Of a stretch of DNA of 64,000 nt, positions 7,805 to 17,799 are shown piece after piece. The stretch comes from an uncultured Prevotellaceae bacterium (GTDB taxonomy: Bacteria > Bacteroidota > Bacteroidia > Bacteroidales > Muribaculaceae). The notes below the pieces were generated by a model, which did not search any database, was not told where the DNA came from, and saw only the letters and a program-made list of their open reading frames with translations. The first letter of the stretch is position 1, and every line of letters starts with the position of its first letter. The DNA is taken from assembly GCA_947165675.1 (NCBI GenBank), contig CAMVBJ010000003.1, forward strand, positions 62,001 to 126,000. Reading direction: 5' to 3'. Made by a program: the position numbers and the translations under genes.

Positions 7805-9808
7805 ATGGATTTATTTGAACAACGAATCAAGGAACTGCGGGAGATAATCAACCGCCACAACCATAATTATTACGTCCTGAACGAGCCCACGGTGAGCGAT
7901 CAGGAATTTGACGCTTTATTGCGAGAGCTCCAGGACCTGGAACGGGATTATCCTCAATACCAGGATCCGTTATCCCCAACCCAACGTGTGGGCAGCGACA
8001 TCAGCAAGGGGTTTACCCAAGTGCGCCACGAGCGTCCGATGATGTCGCTCTCCAACAGTTACAATATAGACGAAGTGCAAGACTTCTTGCGCCGCGCCCA
8101 GGACGGTCTGGGTGGGGAAGCGAGCGAGATTGTTGGTGAGATGAAGTATGACGGTACATCAATCTCGATCAGCTATGAACATGGTCGACTGGTGCGTGCC
8201 GTGACTCGTGGTGATGGCGTTCAAGGCGATGATGTAACCGCCAATGTCATCACAATCAAGTCCTTGCCTCTGGAAATCACTGGGGTGGATGACTTGCCTG
8301 AGAAATTTGAGGTCCGAGGTGAAATCCTGTTGCCATGGAAAAACTTTGAAAAATTGAACGAAGAGCGCCAGTTCAACGAGGAGCCGTTGTTTGCCAATCC
8401 CCGTAATGCTGCTGCCGGCACCTTGAAACTGCAAAATAGCGCCGAGGTATCGCGCCGTGGGTTGGATGCTATCTTCTATTTCCTGTTAGGCGATCATCTG
8501 CCGTTTGAGACTCACTACGATAGTATCATGGCTCTCAAGCGCTGGGGATTCAAGACAGGCGAAATGTCGATATTACCCAGTATCGATGCCGTGAAAGATT
8601 TCATCGGCTACTGGGACCTGGAGAGGAAAAAACTTCCAGTTGCCACCGACGGTCTTGTGTTCAAGATCAACTCCCTGCGTCAGCAACTCAATTTGGGCTC
8701 GACTGCTAAATCACCTCGCTGGGCCATTGCCTACAAGTTTGCCCCTGAACGCGAATGCACACGTCTGCGGTTCGTGTCGTTTGAGGTGGGCCGAACAGGT
8801 GTCATCACCCCCGTCGCTAACCTTGACCCGGTACTGTTGAGTGGTACCATTGTCAAACGAGCGTCGTTGCATAATGCCGACATCATTGAGCAACTTGATA
8901 TTCACGATGGTGATATGCTATATGTTGAGAAAGGTGGTGAAATCATTCCCAAGATTGTTGGGGTTGATGAGAAACAGCGCCAGCCAGGCAGTTTGCCCAT
9001 CAAGTTTGTGACTCATTGCCCATCATGTGGCACACCACTGAAGCGTGTCGAGGGTGAAGCTGCATGGGTGTGCTCCAACAAGTGGGGCTGCGGGCCACAG
9101 ATATGTGGCCGCATTGAGCACTTTGTAGGGCGACACGCGATGGATATTGATGGCATCGGTGAAGAAGTTGTCATTATTCTCAATAAGAGCGGACTGGTCA
9201 ATGATGTGGCCGATCTGTATGACCTAACCCAGGAAAAACTCGTTGCCCTTGATCGGTTCCAGGAACGTAGTGCCCAGCGCATCTTGCGTGGCATAGAAGC
9301 CAGCCGTGAGGTGCCATACGCCAGGGTTATCTATGCCTTGTCGATCCCCTTTGTGGGCGAGACGACAGGCAAGGTGCTTGCACGTCACACCCGTGATATT
9401 GACACCTTGATGAAGCTGCCGGCCGAGGAATTGGCCGCCATTCCCGAGATTGGACCCAAAATCGCTCAGTCAATTGTCGATTTCTTTGCCGAAGAGCGCA
9501 ACCGTATCATTGTTGAACGGCTGCGTGCCGCTGGCTTGCAGATGTCGCTCACCGAGGAAGAAACAGCGGGGCAGACCGATAAATTGATGGGTAAAAAGGT
9601 CGTCATCAGCGGTGTGTTTGCCAAGCACTCACGCGAGGAGTACAAGGCAATGATTGAACTGAACGGCGGCAAAAACGTGAGCAGCATCTCGGGTGCGACC
9701 AGTTTTATTCTCGCCGGCTCGAACATGGGCCCTGCAAAACTGGAGAAAGCCCGCAAATTAGGCATCCAGATTCTTAATGAGGATGAGTTTTTAGAAATGA
9801 TACAATAA
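7805..9808 (+). CDS. ligA: NAD-dependent DNA ligase LigA
   Basis: Seals nicks in duplex DNA using NAD, essential for joining Okazaki fragments. The 667 residues match the usual length. Domains in order: Ia (residues 1-65), adenylation domain with the AMP-accepting Lys114 in MKYDG, OB fold, a four-Cys zinc finger (CPSCGTPL and VCSNKWGC, about residues 405-435), helix-hairpin-helix repeats (about 445-580) and a C-terminal BRCT domain (about 590-665, [16 protein letters not shown]). It is followed after 8 nt by a secreted protein gene that probably shares its transcript. Confidence 0.98.
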   Translation: MDLFEQRIKELREIINRHNHNYYVLNEPTVSDQEFDALLRELQDLERDYPQYQDPLSPTQRVGSDISKGFTQVRHERPMMSLSNSYNIDEVQDFLRRAQDGLGGEASEIVGEMKYDGTSISISYEHGRLVRAVTRGDGVQGDDVTANVITIKSLPLEITGVDDLPEKFEVRGEILLPWKNFEKLNEERQFNEEPLFANPRNAAAGTLKLQNSAEVSRRGLDAIFYFLLGDHLPFETHYDSIMALKRWGFKTGEMSILPSIDAVKDFIGYWDLERKKLPVATDGLVFKINSLRQQLNLGSTAKSPRWAIAYKFAPERECTRLRFVSFEVGRTGVITPVANLDPVLLSGTIVKRASLHNADIIEQLDIHDGDMLYVEKGGEIIPKIVGVDEKQRQPGSLPIKFVTHCPSCGTPLKRVEGEAAWVCSNKWGCGPQICGRIEHFVGRHAMDIDGIGEEVVIILNKSGLVNDVADLYDLTQEKLVALDRFQERSAQRILRGIEASREVPYARVIYALSIPFVGETTGKVLARHTRDIDTLMKLPAEELAAIPEIGPKIAQSIVDFFAEERNRIIVERLRAAGLQMSLTEEETAGQTDKLMGKKVVISGVFAKHSREEYKAMIELNGGKNVSSISGATSFILAGSNMGPAKLEKARKLGIQILNEDEFLEMIQ

Positions 9809-9816
9809 AACAAGGA

Positions 9817-10440
9817 ATGAAAAGATTGATGAGCATCATATTGGTGGCTGCTTGCTGCACTGCTGTCGGATGGTGCCAGGATGTGGAGGACTGGGTGACA
9901 AGAACACTTGCTCAATATCCAAGGGCGCGTCTGCTGGACATCTACAAATCCTGTTTTCAGGATTACATGGGCGCTGAGCATTTGGTCAATGACCTGGCAG
10001 CAGCCAGAGCCTATCTTGAACAAGAATATACTACTACCGCTGTAGAAGACCTGCTGCCGTGGTACTATGAGCCCTGTGGCATCAACGGCAACTATGTGCG
10101 CGTCAGCCTGCGTGCTGTCTTTGATGGTAAAATCAAGAGAGAAGAACTGCTTGATGCCTTTGTGTGCAGTGCCAGTGACCCCGAGCGTCCATCAGTTGAG
10201 GCTTGGGCCGACCGGTGGCATGAGATCGTTGCCATCATCGACAAGATGGACCTCAACCTGCCACACCAGCAGGAGGACAGGGACTTTATTGAGCAGGTAC
10301 TCGACCAGGGTAAGTATGCTATTAGTCACTCGTCTGATTACCGTGAGGCCTATTCGCCGCACTATCGCATTATCAGGCGGGACATTTTTGACCGTAGGTT
10401 CAAGTCCTTGTTAGATGCTTCCTGCGGTTGCTGCCCGTGA
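9817..10440 (+). CDS. secreted conserved hypothetical protein
   Basis: A 207-residue protein with a signal peptide (MKRLMSIILVAACCTAVGWC, cleavage near residue 20). The mature protein contains YPRARLLDIYKSCFQDYMGA and WYYEPCGINGNYVRVSL, which I recall as a conserved uncharacterised Bacteroidales family, and ends in a Cys-rich SCGCCP. It begins 8 nt after ligA, so co-transcription is likely although a link to DNA ligation is not implied. It probably acts in the periplasm; no catalytic motif is recognised. Confidence 0.7.
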   Translation: MKRLMSIILVAACCTAVGWCQDVEDWVTRTLAQYPRARLLDIYKSCFQDYMGAEHLVNDLAAARAYLEQEYTTTAVEDLLPWYYEPCGINGNYVRVSLRAVFDGKIKREELLDAFVCSASDPERPSVEAWADRWHEIVAIIDKMDLNLPHQQEDRDFIEQVLDQGKYAISHSSDYREAYSPHYRIIRRDIFDRRFKSLLDASCGCCP

Positions 10441-10445
10441 AAACT

Positions 10446-10481
10446 GCACCCCGCCAAGTTGCTGGTCAACTGGAGGGGTGC
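10446..10481. terminator. hairpin between convergent genes
   Basis: Inverted repeat GCACCCC (10446-10452) and GGGGTGC (10475-10481) with a weaker inner stem. It lies between the stops of two convergent genes but lacks a strong T-run, so its role as a terminator is tentative. Confidence 0.4.
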
Positions 10482-10522
10482 CTTGCAATCGTTTATAGAA
10501 TTCATCTTGATTGTCGTTAAAT

Positions 10523-11134
10523 CTACCGGTGATCGGCATCACGGTATGGCCGAATCTCACCATGCATCGTGATGGGCCTACCGCCATAGATGTGAGCCAC
10601 AGCATGCTTGCTGTTGTGGAATAAGGTGATATCAATGTCGGCATTGATCTGTCCACTGACCATCCTGAACGTCATGAACACATCTCCATTGTCCTTGTAC
10701 TCGATTTTCTTGTTACGGACAGTTCCCTTGCCGGTCCAACCGCCCAAGCCATTGATACCAGGATTACCCATGTTTAAGGCATACTGGACGATGCCATCCT
10801 CGTCTTGCACCAGTATGAAGTTGGAATTGGGGCTGATGTCGTAGTGTCGGTATCCAGTGTTGCCAATCTGGATGTTCTCGGCCAAGAAGACAAAGTAGCC
10901 ACGGCGCATCGAGTTGGAAGCCTTGGCAAAGGCGACATCGTCGTTCAGCTCACGCAAGCGTTTCTCGCGTTCCTTGATCTGCTGCTTGGTTTCCTTGACA
11001 GGCTCGGCGGGAGTGATGATCTCCAGTTTCACGTTATCGTTGGTCTCTATATCAACCTCGTTGGTGTTAGATTGTGCTGTAGCACACAATCCCATCGTCA
11101 TCGATATGGCTAATGTTAATATTATCTTTTTCAT
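10523..11134 (-). CDS. DUF4251 family exported protein
   Basis: A protein of 203 residues from the ATG at 11134 (MKKIILTLAISMTMGLCATAQ signal peptide). A short basic coiled region (KETKQQIKEREKRLRELNDD) precedes the DUF4251 domain, recognised by the order FVFLAENIQI, then SNFILVQDEDGIVQYALN, GPxGLGG-like GNPGINGLGG, and a C-terminal beta segment. The family is common in Bacteroidetes, beta-rich, and has no known function. The frame extends upstream to 11182, but the 11134 start places the signal peptide correctly. Confidence 0.8.
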   Translation of the reverse strand: MKKIILTLAISMTMGLCATAQSNTNEVDIETNDNVKLEIITPAEPVKETKQQIKEREKRLRELNDDVAFAKASNSMRRGYFVFLAENIQIGNTGYRHYDISPNSNFILVQDEDGIVQYALNMGNPGINGLGGWTGKGTVRNKKIEYKDNGDVFMTFRMVSGQINADIDITLFHNSKHAVAHIYGGRPITMHGEIRPYRDADHR

Positions 11135-11195
11135 GTCAAGAGGGTTTAAATCATTAATATTTCTGTCTATTAGACCGATCAAGTGAAAAAATGTT

Positions 11196-11203
11196 TAATT
11201 TTG
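11196..11203 (+). promoter_or_regulatory. -7 element for the CPBP gene
   Basis: TAATTTTG on the plus strand, 25 nt upstream of the ATG at 11228. It argues against the longer frame that opens at 11183. Confidence 0.5.
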
Positions 11204-11227
11204 CAAAACAAAAAAACAGAAATTAAT

Positions 11228-12103
11228 ATGGAAAGAAGAACAAATATGAAATTGAGTACGCGCATGATTGTGCTATTATGCTTCATGGGCGCAGGGTTGA
11301 TTGTGGCATCAGTTACAGCCATTGTCCTCCCGCATCTGGGGCAAGGAATGTTGACAATGCTCACCCTGCAAGACATTCTGGCCTTTATCATTCCTGCCAT
11401 TGCCGCCATGGCTGTTTTCTATCGACGTCCGTGGCACACCATGTGCCTTGACAGAGCACCAAGTGCACTGTCATTGCTGGTTGTGGTCATTTTCTTTTTT
11501 ATCTCTATCCCAGCGATGAACTGGCTTGTACACGCCAATGAGTCGATGTCGTTACCGTCTTGGTTGAGCGGCGTTGAACAATGGATGCGCTTAGCTGAGG
11601 ATCAAGCCGCTGATAAAACCGAGCAGCTGCTTGATATTCACACGATTGGGGAATTGCTGCTCGTGGTTCTCGTTGTGGGATTTATGGCAGGATTGAGCGA
11701 GGAAATCTTGTTTCGCGGAGCAATGTTACGCACGATGCAGGACAGTCGTCTGGGCACTCATGCCACTGTGTGGATTGTTGCCATCATCTTCAGTGCTATT
11801 CATTTGCAATTCTACGGCTTCATTCCTCGTGTGGTGTTAGGCCTCTGGTTAGGCTATCTGGTGGTGTGGACCCATAGCCTGTGGGTTCCCATCATCGCTC
11901 ACACTCTGAACAACAGCACGGTTGTCGTTTTTAGTTACCTGTCCAATAAGGGGATTGTCCCCGAGCACTATGGTGATAACATCGGACTCCCGGCCGACGG
12001 ATCCCTGCCCTGGCTCGCGATGCTCAGCTTTGTCGCTTGCATTGCTCTCGCCGTGTGGGCTCATCGACACTTCACCCACTGCGATGCAACTCGTGACGAT
12101 TAG
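11228..12103 (+). CDS. CPBP family intramembrane metalloprotease
   Basis: Membrane protein of the CAAX protease/bacteriocin-processing (Abi) family. About eight hydrophobic segments are visible. Motif 1 is EEILFRG near residues 158-164 (catalytic Glu pair and Arg), motif 2 is FSAIHLQFYG (metal-binding His), and motif 3 is IIAHTLNNS near the C-terminus. The start at 11228 (MERRTNMKLSTR) is preferred because the -7 element lies at 11196-11203; the Met at 11246 is also possible. The substrate is unknown; bacterial members process peptides or act in bacteriocin immunity. Confidence 0.85.
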   Translation: MERRTNMKLSTRMIVLLCFMGAGLIVASVTAIVLPHLGQGMLTMLTLQDILAFIIPAIAAMAVFYRRPWHTMCLDRAPSALSLLVVVIFFFISIPAMNWLVHANESMSLPSWLSGVEQWMRLAEDQAADKTEQLLDIHTIGELLLVVLVVGFMAGLSEEILFRGAMLRTMQDSRLGTHATVWIVAIIFSAIHLQFYGFIPRVVLGLWLGYLVVWTHSLWVPIIAHTLNNSTVVVFSYLSNKGIVPEHYGDNIGLPADGSLPWLAMLSFVACIALAVWAHRHFTHCDATRDD

Positions 12104-12236
12104 GTGATTCAAGTTTATAGTAAAATGGTTTTGCCACATTAAGAACCTGAAAGAACCTGATTTGTCTATATTCAATTCTATGATTGTATTCCGTTTGTTT
12201 TAATGAACGGATGAATTATTTTTGTGTGGAAATTGC

Positions 12237-12265
12237 TTGTTTGTCGGGAAAATACGTTACCTTTG
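12237..12265 (+). promoter_or_regulatory. promoter of the sppA-lpxK-pnp-thiL operon
   Basis: TTG (12237-12239), 18 nt, then TACCTTTG (12258-12265), leaving a 5' leader of about 95 nt before sppA. Bases 12104-12236 show no gene. Confidence 0.6.
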
Positions 12266-12366
12266 TAAGTTAGTGTAATCCGCGCGGGCAAAACTGCTGC
12301 GCACTGATTGTGGCAAAAGTTTGATATTAAATAAGTTAGAATCAAAGGACCAAAAACTATACAGTT

Positions 12367-14169
12367 ATGATGAAGAAATTTATCCTTATCGTGTGTGGCT
12401 CATTTGTGGGCGCATTCTTAGCTTTCATGTTCTTCATGATCGCTGCTATGATGATGAGTTTTGCTATCATGGGCTCCATGGGCAGCATGGCTGGCGGCAA
12501 GAAGTCGGTGAGTGTTTCCAAGCATTCCATTCTCAAGTTTGACTTGGGCACGACCATCAGTGAGCGTGGCGGTAATGATGCACTCGACATGATGTCGTTG
12601 CTTCAAGGTGATGGTATGCCCAGTTCGTTGGGTCTGAACACCATTGTGTCGGCTATCGAGAATGCGGCCAGCAACGACAAGGTGGACGGCATCTACATCG
12701 AGTGTAACGGCGTGATCGCCGCACCCGCTACGTTGAAGACCATTCGCCGAGCCTTGAAGGAGTTCAAGAAGAGCGGCAAGTGGATTGCAGCCTACGGCCA
12801 TGAGGGTATCAATCAGGCAGATTACTACCTGGCCAGCACCGCCGACAGCATCTTCATCAATCCTGTGGGCGCTGTGGATCTGCACGGTATGGCCTCGGTA
12901 ACCCCTTACTTGAAAAAATTGCTCGATAAGGTGGGTGTCGAGATGCAAGTTGTGCGCGTTGGCACTTTCAAGAGTGCCGTCGAGCCATACATGCTTGAGG
13001 ACATGAGTGACGCCAATCGTCTGCAACAAGAGCAATATTTAGGCACCATCTGGAAAGAAATGCTCGACAGCATCGCTGCCGACCGCAAGGTGCAATATAA
13101 TGCTTTGAACTCGTTGTGCGACAGCGTCATCTTGACCATGGCACCCAATGATCTCATCAAGAACAAGCTGGTGGATAAGCTGGTTTATAAGAATGAAATG
13201 GAAAACATCCTCAGAGCCCGCACCCAGGTGGACAAGAAGGATGACTTGAATTTTGTCTCTCCCGATGACCTGGCATCCTCGCTCGAGGACATCGCCACTG
13301 GTGACCACATCGCAGTGGTGTACGCCGTGGGTGAAATTGACGGTTCGGGCAGTATCGGCAGTACCGAGGAGGGCATCAACAGCGAGAAGTTGAGCAAGAC
13401 CATCCACGAACTCATGGATGACGACAAAGTTAAGGGTATGGTGCTCAGGGTGAATTCGCCGGGCGGTAGCGCATTTGGCAGCGAACAGATCTGGAAGGCT
13501 GTCATGGACTTCAAGGCTGCGGGCAAACCTGTGGCCGTGTCGATGGGTGACTATGCTGCATCAGGCGGTTACTATATCTCGTGTTGTGCCGACCGCATTT
13601 TTGCCGAACGCACGACCATTACTGGCTCAATTGGTATCTTCGGTGTCATCCCGTGCCCTCATGACTTGATTGAGAATAAGTTGGGTGTGCACATGGCTTC
13701 GGTCAAGACCAACGAGAACGCCGACATGGGCGCCATGGGTTTCAAGTTAACAGATACTCAGCGCGCAGCTTTGCAGAATATGGTCAACCAGGGATACGAG
13801 TTGTTCACCAAGCGCTGTGCTGACGGCCGCCACGTTTCCCAAGACTCCATCAAGACGATTGCCGAAGGTCGCGTGTGGGACGCCATCACTGCCAAGAAAA
13901 TCGGTCTGGTGGACGACTTTGGCGGTATTCGTGAGGCCGTGGCATGGGTAGCCAACAAAGCCAAGATGGGCAAGGATTACAAGACTCAGAATTATCCTGC
14001 CCTCGAGGATCCCTTCATGTCGATGCTCGACAAGTACATGGTGAGCCGCTACGAGTCCCGCTTGCAAGGCGAGATGGGTCTGCTCTACGACTGGCACAAG
14101 CAGTTGCAACGCATCATGGGCCGTGACCACATCCTGTGCCTGATGCCCGAAGTGGAGATCAAGTACTAA
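12367..14169 (+). CDS. sppA: signal peptide peptidase SppA, long (67K) type
   Basis: Membrane-anchored serine protease (S49 family) that degrades cleaved signal peptides in the envelope. The 600 residues match the long form with two tandem S49 domains. An N-terminal membrane segment (residues about 4-32) is followed by the N-terminal domain (about 45-300, with ADYYLASTAD) and the C-terminal domain. The latter has VNSPGGSAFGSEQ and the catalytic Ser399 in DYAASGGYYI. The first Met pair (12367 or 12370) gives equivalent starts. It heads an apparent operon with lpxK 54 nt downstream. Confidence 0.95.
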   Translation: MMKKFILIVCGSFVGAFLAFMFFMIAAMMMSFAIMGSMGSMAGGKKSVSVSKHSILKFDLGTTISERGGNDALDMMSLLQGDGMPSSLGLNTIVSAIENAASNDKVDGIYIECNGVIAAPATLKTIRRALKEFKKSGKWIAAYGHEGINQADYYLASTADSIFINPVGAVDLHGMASVTPYLKKLLDKVGVEMQVVRVGTFKSAVEPYMLEDMSDANRLQQEQYLGTIWKEMLDSIAADRKVQYNALNSLCDSVILTMAPNDLIKNKLVDKLVYKNEMENILRARTQVDKKDDLNFVSPDDLASSLEDIATGDHIAVVYAVGEIDGSGSIGSTEEGINSEKLSKTIHELMDDDKVKGMVLRVNSPGGSAFGSEQIWKAVMDFKAAGKPVAVSMGDYAASGGYYISCCADRIFAERTTITGSIGIFGVIPCPHDLIENKLGVHMASVKTNENADMGAMGFKLTDTQRAALQNMVNQGYELFTKRCADGRHVSQDSIKTIAEGRVWDAITAKKIGLVDDFGGIREAVAWVANKAKMGKDYKTQNYPALEDPFMSMLDKYMVSRYESRLQGEMGLLYDWHKQLQRIMGRDHILCLMPEVEIKY

Positions 14170-14223
14170 CCCGTTAATATTGAAAGGTCAAAGGTCTAAT
14201 ATCTATAATCATTAAATCAATAA

Positions 14224-15339
14224 ATGGACCTGTCCAAATTACTCAATAAGGATCAACGCAAGTCCATCATGGATGCCCTGCTGACACCATTCTCATGGGG
14301 ATATGGTGCCGGTGTGTGGTTGCGCAACACGGCGTTCAACATGGGGTTGCTGCCACAGGAAGAGTTTGACGTGCCGGTAGTGTCGGTGGGCAACATCACC
14401 GTGGGCGGTACGGGCAAGACTCCACATGTGGAATATATCATCGAGAAACTTTACAGTCGCTACCATATTGCGGTGCTCAGCCGTGGCTACAAGCGCAAGA
14501 CCCGTGGGTTTATCTTGGCCAGCAACAACATGACGCCCCGCGACATCGGTGACGAGCCTTACCAGATTTACCGCAAGTATGGTGGTCTGATCACCCTGGC
14601 TGTGTGTGAGAAGCGCCGCAAGGGCATTCGCGAATTGCTGCGTATCGACCCTAACATTAACCTTATCCTGCTGGATGACGGTTTCCAGCATCGTTATGTG
14701 AAACCTAAGGTGAATGTAGTGCTGGTTGACTTCAATCGCCCCCCTTACGACGACAAGTTGATGCCGCTGGGCACGCTGCGTGAGCCAGCTGAGCGCTTGC
14801 TGCGTTGTGAGATGGTTGTCGTCACTAAGTGTCCTACCGATCTCACGGCCATGGACATCAGGATGATGAAGAAAAACCTGGACCTGTTCCCATCCCAGCA
14901 GCTTTACTTCAGTAATATCCGCTATGCCGACCCGATTCCTGTTTTCCCGGTGCAATCACCACAGCTCACATCCCTGCAATGGCTACGTGAGGATGATGCC
15001 ATCTTGTGCTTGACAGGCATCGCCACCCCCAAGCCATTAGTGCGCTACCTGCGCCAGTACTCGACGCGCATCAAGGTGATGCACTTCGACGATCACCACT
15101 TTTTCACGCGCCGTGACTTCGCCGACATCTTCAAGGTGTACAACACCGAGCTTGAAGGCAAGCGCAAATTCATCATCACGACCGAGAAGGACGCTGTGCG
15201 CATCCTCAACAACCCCTACTATCCACCCACGATGCGCAACTGCATCTTCTATATCCCCATGAAGGTGGGCTTCTTGGAGATGGAAGGGCCCAACTTTATC
15301 GAGAATCTGGTCGAAAAGATTGAAGAACAGGAAGAGTGA
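14224..15339 (+). CDS. lpxK: tetraacyldisaccharide 4'-kinase LpxK
   Basis: Phosphorylates the 4' position of the lipid A disaccharide at the inner membrane face. The protein has 371 residues with a Walker A loop GGTGKT at 61-66 in VGNITVGGTGKTPHV, and DDGFQHRYVK and DDHHFFTRRD later, all family hallmarks. The N-terminal ~40 residues form the amphipathic membrane-associated segment. It lies between sppA and pnp on one transcript and shows that the organism makes lipid A. Confidence 0.95.
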   Translation: MDLSKLLNKDQRKSIMDALLTPFSWGYGAGVWLRNTAFNMGLLPQEEFDVPVVSVGNITVGGTGKTPHVEYIIEKLYSRYHIAVLSRGYKRKTRGFILASNNMTPRDIGDEPYQIYRKYGGLITLAVCEKRRKGIRELLRIDPNINLILLDDGFQHRYVKPKVNVVLVDFNRPPYDDKLMPLGTLREPAERLLRCEMVVVTKCPTDLTAMDIRMMKKNLDLFPSQQLYFSNIRYADPIPVFPVQSPQLTSLQWLREDDAILCLTGIATPKPLVRYLRQYSTRIKVMHFDDHHFFTRRDFADIFKVYNTELEGKRKFIITTEKDAVRILNNPYYPPTMRNCIFYIPMKVGFLEMEGPNFIENLVEKIEEQEE

Positions 15340-15405
15340 TCTGACCGAGAATAAAATAATAACACGTCAACAAACATTAAAAAGAAAATAAGAAAGGACT
15401 GCTAT

Positions 15406-16248
15406 ATGGCACAAGAAATCAACTGGCTGGACAAGATACAAGAAACCAGCGAATTTATCAAGAAACGTGTGAACAATAAGTTACCCAAGACTGCCATCAT
15501 CCTGGGTACGGGCCTGGGTGCAGTGGTTGATCACATCAATATCGAGGTAGAGATCCCTTATGGCGAGGTTCCCAACTTTCCCGTCTCGACTGTCGAGGGC
15601 CACAAGGGGCGCTTGATCTTTGGTACCTTAGGCAAAAAATACATCATGGCCATGCAGGGCCGTTTCCATTATTATGAAGGATACTCCATGCAGGAGGTGA
15701 CATTCCCCGTGAGGGTGATGAAAGCCATCGGCATCAAGACGCTGTTTGTCTCTAATGCCTCCGGTGGCATGAACCCTGAATTCAAGGTGGGCGACTTGAT
15801 GGTCATTACCGACCACATCAATGTTTTTCCCGAGCATCCGCTGCATGGCAAGAATATTAACGAGCTTGGTCCTCGTTTCCCAGCTATGGTTGATGCCTAT
15901 AGCCCTCGTCTTGTCCAGATGGCACGTGATATCGCCAAGGAGAAAGGCATCCGCCTGATGGAAGGCGTCTATGTCGGCACCCAGGGCCCGACATTTGAGA
16001 CCCCGGCCGAGTACCGCTACTTCTGGCGCATCGGTGGTGATGCCGTCGGCATGAGCACGGTTCCCGAGGTGATTGTGGCTCGTCATGGCGACATTGAGGT
16101 CTTCGGCATCTCAATCATCACCGACCTGGGTGTCGAGGGAGCTGTCGAGAAGGCTTCCCACGAGGAGGTACAGAAAGCAGCTGCTGCAGCCCAGCCCATC
16201 ATGGCGATGCTGGTACAAGAAATGATTGATCGCTTTGAGGAGCTGTAA
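15406..16248 (+). CDS. punA: purine nucleoside phosphorylase (trimeric, PNP/MTAP class)
   Basis: Phosphorolysis of inosine and guanosine (and deoxy forms) to base and ribose-1-phosphate. The 280 residues match the trimeric class. Motifs are ILGTGLGAV (phosphate loop), VEGHKGRLIFG, VSNASGGMNP, and GTQGPTFETPAEYR, followed by GMSTVPEVIVARH, the base-binding segment. It lies 66 nt after lpxK and upstream of thiL in the same direction; the 168-bp repeat element begins 19 nt after its stop. Confidence 0.95.
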   Translation: MAQEINWLDKIQETSEFIKKRVNNKLPKTAIILGTGLGAVVDHINIEVEIPYGEVPNFPVSTVEGHKGRLIFGTLGKKYIMAMQGRFHYYEGYSMQEVTFPVRVMKAIGIKTLFVSNASGGMNPEFKVGDLMVITDHINVFPEHPLHGKNINELGPRFPAMVDAYSPRLVQMARDIAKEKGIRLMEGVYVGTQGPTFETPAEYRYFWRIGGDAVGMSTVPEVIVARHGDIEVFGISIITDLGVEGAVEKASHEEVQKAAAAAQPIMAMLVQEMIDRFEEL

Positions 16249-16267
16249 TTAAATGAGGAACTGAGGC

Positions 16268-16435
16268 TGTGTCATCATTCAATTCTGCAATAATAACCGC
16301 CCTACGGGCGGGAAATTTATCAAATTTTTAAATTATAATTAATAATTGATTGATATTAATGATAATTTTAAATATAATTTGAATAATTTCCCGTGCGATA
16401 GCACGGTTATATTACCGAGTCACAATGATGACACA
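16268..16435. repeat. palindromic element with perfect 12-bp terminal inverted repeats
   Basis: Ends are TGTGTCATCATT (16268-16279) and AATGATGACACA (16424-16435), a perfect 12-bp inverted repeat. Inside, CCGCCC/GGGCGG (16298-16311) and CCGTGC/GCACGG (16391-16406) flank an AT-rich core, the same arrangement as in the element at 4544-4690 but with different outer ends. It is inserted between punA and thiL. The thiL frame is open for 120 nt through the right half of the element, which could mislead start-site prediction. Confidence 0.7.
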
Positions 16436-16465
16436 CCCTCCCACATGAACACTGACGACCAAATC

Positions 16466-17515
16466 ATGAAAGAGACTGAGATTTCAACACTGGGCGAGTT
16501 TGGGCTGATTGAGCACCTCACCCGCTCTTTTCCTGTGCGCAACGAGTCCACCCGCCGTGGCGTGGGCGACGACTGCGCTGTCATCAACTACGGTAAGGAC
16601 CGCGAGACGCTGGTTACGACCGACTTGCTGCTCGAGGGCATCCACTTCGACCTGACCTATGTGCCGCTGATGCACCTGGGTTATAAGGCTATCGTGGTGA
16701 ACCTGAGCGACGTGTATGCCATGAATGGTACTCCACGCCAGGTCACCGTCTCGTTAGGCATCAGCAAGCGCTTCACGCTGGAGCATATTGAGCAGCTGTA
16801 TGAGGGCATGCGCATCGCATGTGAGCACTATGGCGTGGATCTGGTGGGCGGTGACACGAGCGCGTCGGTCACGGGGCTGATCATCAGTGTGACTTGCTTG
16901 GGCGAGGCTGCCAAGGACGACATCGTTTATCGCACGGGGGCGCGGGACACCGACTTGATCTGCGTAAGTGGCAACTTGGGTGCGGCTTATATGGGGTTGC
17001 AACTGCTGGAGCGCGAGCGTCAAGTGAGCGCCCAGATCAAGGACAAGGACTTCGAGCCCGATTTCTCAGGCAAGGAATACATCATCGAGCGTCAACTCAA
17101 GCCCGAAGCACGCCGCGACGTGATTGCCGAGATGCGTGAGCTGGGCATCCACCCCACGGCGATGATGGATGTGAGCGACGGTCTGTCAAGCGAACTGTTA
17201 CACATCTGTAAAGATTCGGGTGTGGGCTGCCGCGTGTACGAGGACCGCATCCCCATTGACTACCAGACGGCATTGATGGCCGAGGAATTGAACATGAACC
17301 TTGTCACAGCTGCCATGAACGGTGGTGAAGATTATGAGCTGCTGTTTACTGTTCCTCTGGCCGATCATGACAAGGTGGCGCGCATGAAGACGGCCCGCCT
17401 CATCGGGCGTATCACCAAGCCCGAGATGGGAGCTTATATGGTGACCCGCGATGACCAGGAAATGGAAATCCGTGCCCAGGGCTGGAATGCCTTCACTGCC
17501 GCCGACGATAAGTAA
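16466..17515 (+). CDS. thiL: thiamine-monophosphate kinase ThiL
   Basis: Phosphorylates thiamine monophosphate to the active diphosphate. From the ATG at 16466 the protein has 349 residues and begins MKETEISTLGEFGLIEHLTR, the normal family N-terminus. The frame extends back to 16346 but that part lies inside the repeat element; an ATG at 16445 is a second option. Motifs are GVGDDCAVI, TTDLLLEGIHFD, VNLSDVYAMNGTP, VGGDTSAS and MDVSDGLSSEL, all metal and ATP-binding segments of the family. It is the last gene of the sppA operon and is followed by a terminator. Confidence 0.93.
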   Translation: MKETEISTLGEFGLIEHLTRSFPVRNESTRRGVGDDCAVINYGKDRETLVTTDLLLEGIHFDLTYVPLMHLGYKAIVVNLSDVYAMNGTPRQVTVSLGISKRFTLEHIEQLYEGMRIACEHYGVDLVGGDTSASVTGLIISVTCLGEAAKDDIVYRTGARDTDLICVSGNLGAAYMGLQLLERERQVSAQIKDKDFEPDFSGKEYIIERQLKPEARRDVIAEMRELGIHPTAMMDVSDGLSSELLHICKDSGVGCRVYEDRIPIDYQTALMAEELNMNLVTAAMNGGEDYELLFTVPLADHDKVARMKTARLIGRITKPEMGAYMVTRDDQEMEIRAQGWNAFTAADDK

Positions 17516-17536
17516 CCTTGTTATAATATAAGTCAA

Positions 17537-17611
17537 CTGAACATTCTGAATTCTCTGAGCTACTCCGCATGGTGAGTCATCAGAGGCTTTCAGAATGTTC
17601 AGCTTGTTTTT
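17537..17611 (+). terminator. terminator after thiL
   Basis: A perfect 14-bp stem, CTGAACATTCTGAA (17537-17550) with TTCAGAATGTTCAG (17589-17602), followed by CTTGTTTTTT. Confidence 0.75.
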
Positions 17612-17780
17612 TCTCCTGGGTGCTTCGTTTCATGAGCAGTTCTGTTAATGGGGCTTTCAGTTAGTAGTTTTTCTATGGGTTTTTATGTTATTTCGATGTT
17701 TTTTTGTGGTTTTCTGCTAATTTGTGTTAAAAACAGGTATTTTTTTATCAAAAAATTAGGTAGTAAAAAACAATTGGCTT

Positions 17781-17788
17781 TATATTTG
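17781..17788 (+). promoter_or_regulatory. -7 element for a short transcription unit
   Basis: TATATTTG on the plus strand in an AT-rich stretch. A clear -33 TTTG at the usual spacing is not seen. The expected start near 17795 would be about 5 nt before the ATG of the small reading frame. Confidence 0.5.
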
Positions 17789-17799
17789 CATCGGTTTTC

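Noticed and set aside
16346-16465. Upstream extension of the thiL frame
   Set aside because: It lies in the palindromic element and the conserved N-terminus begins at 16466.
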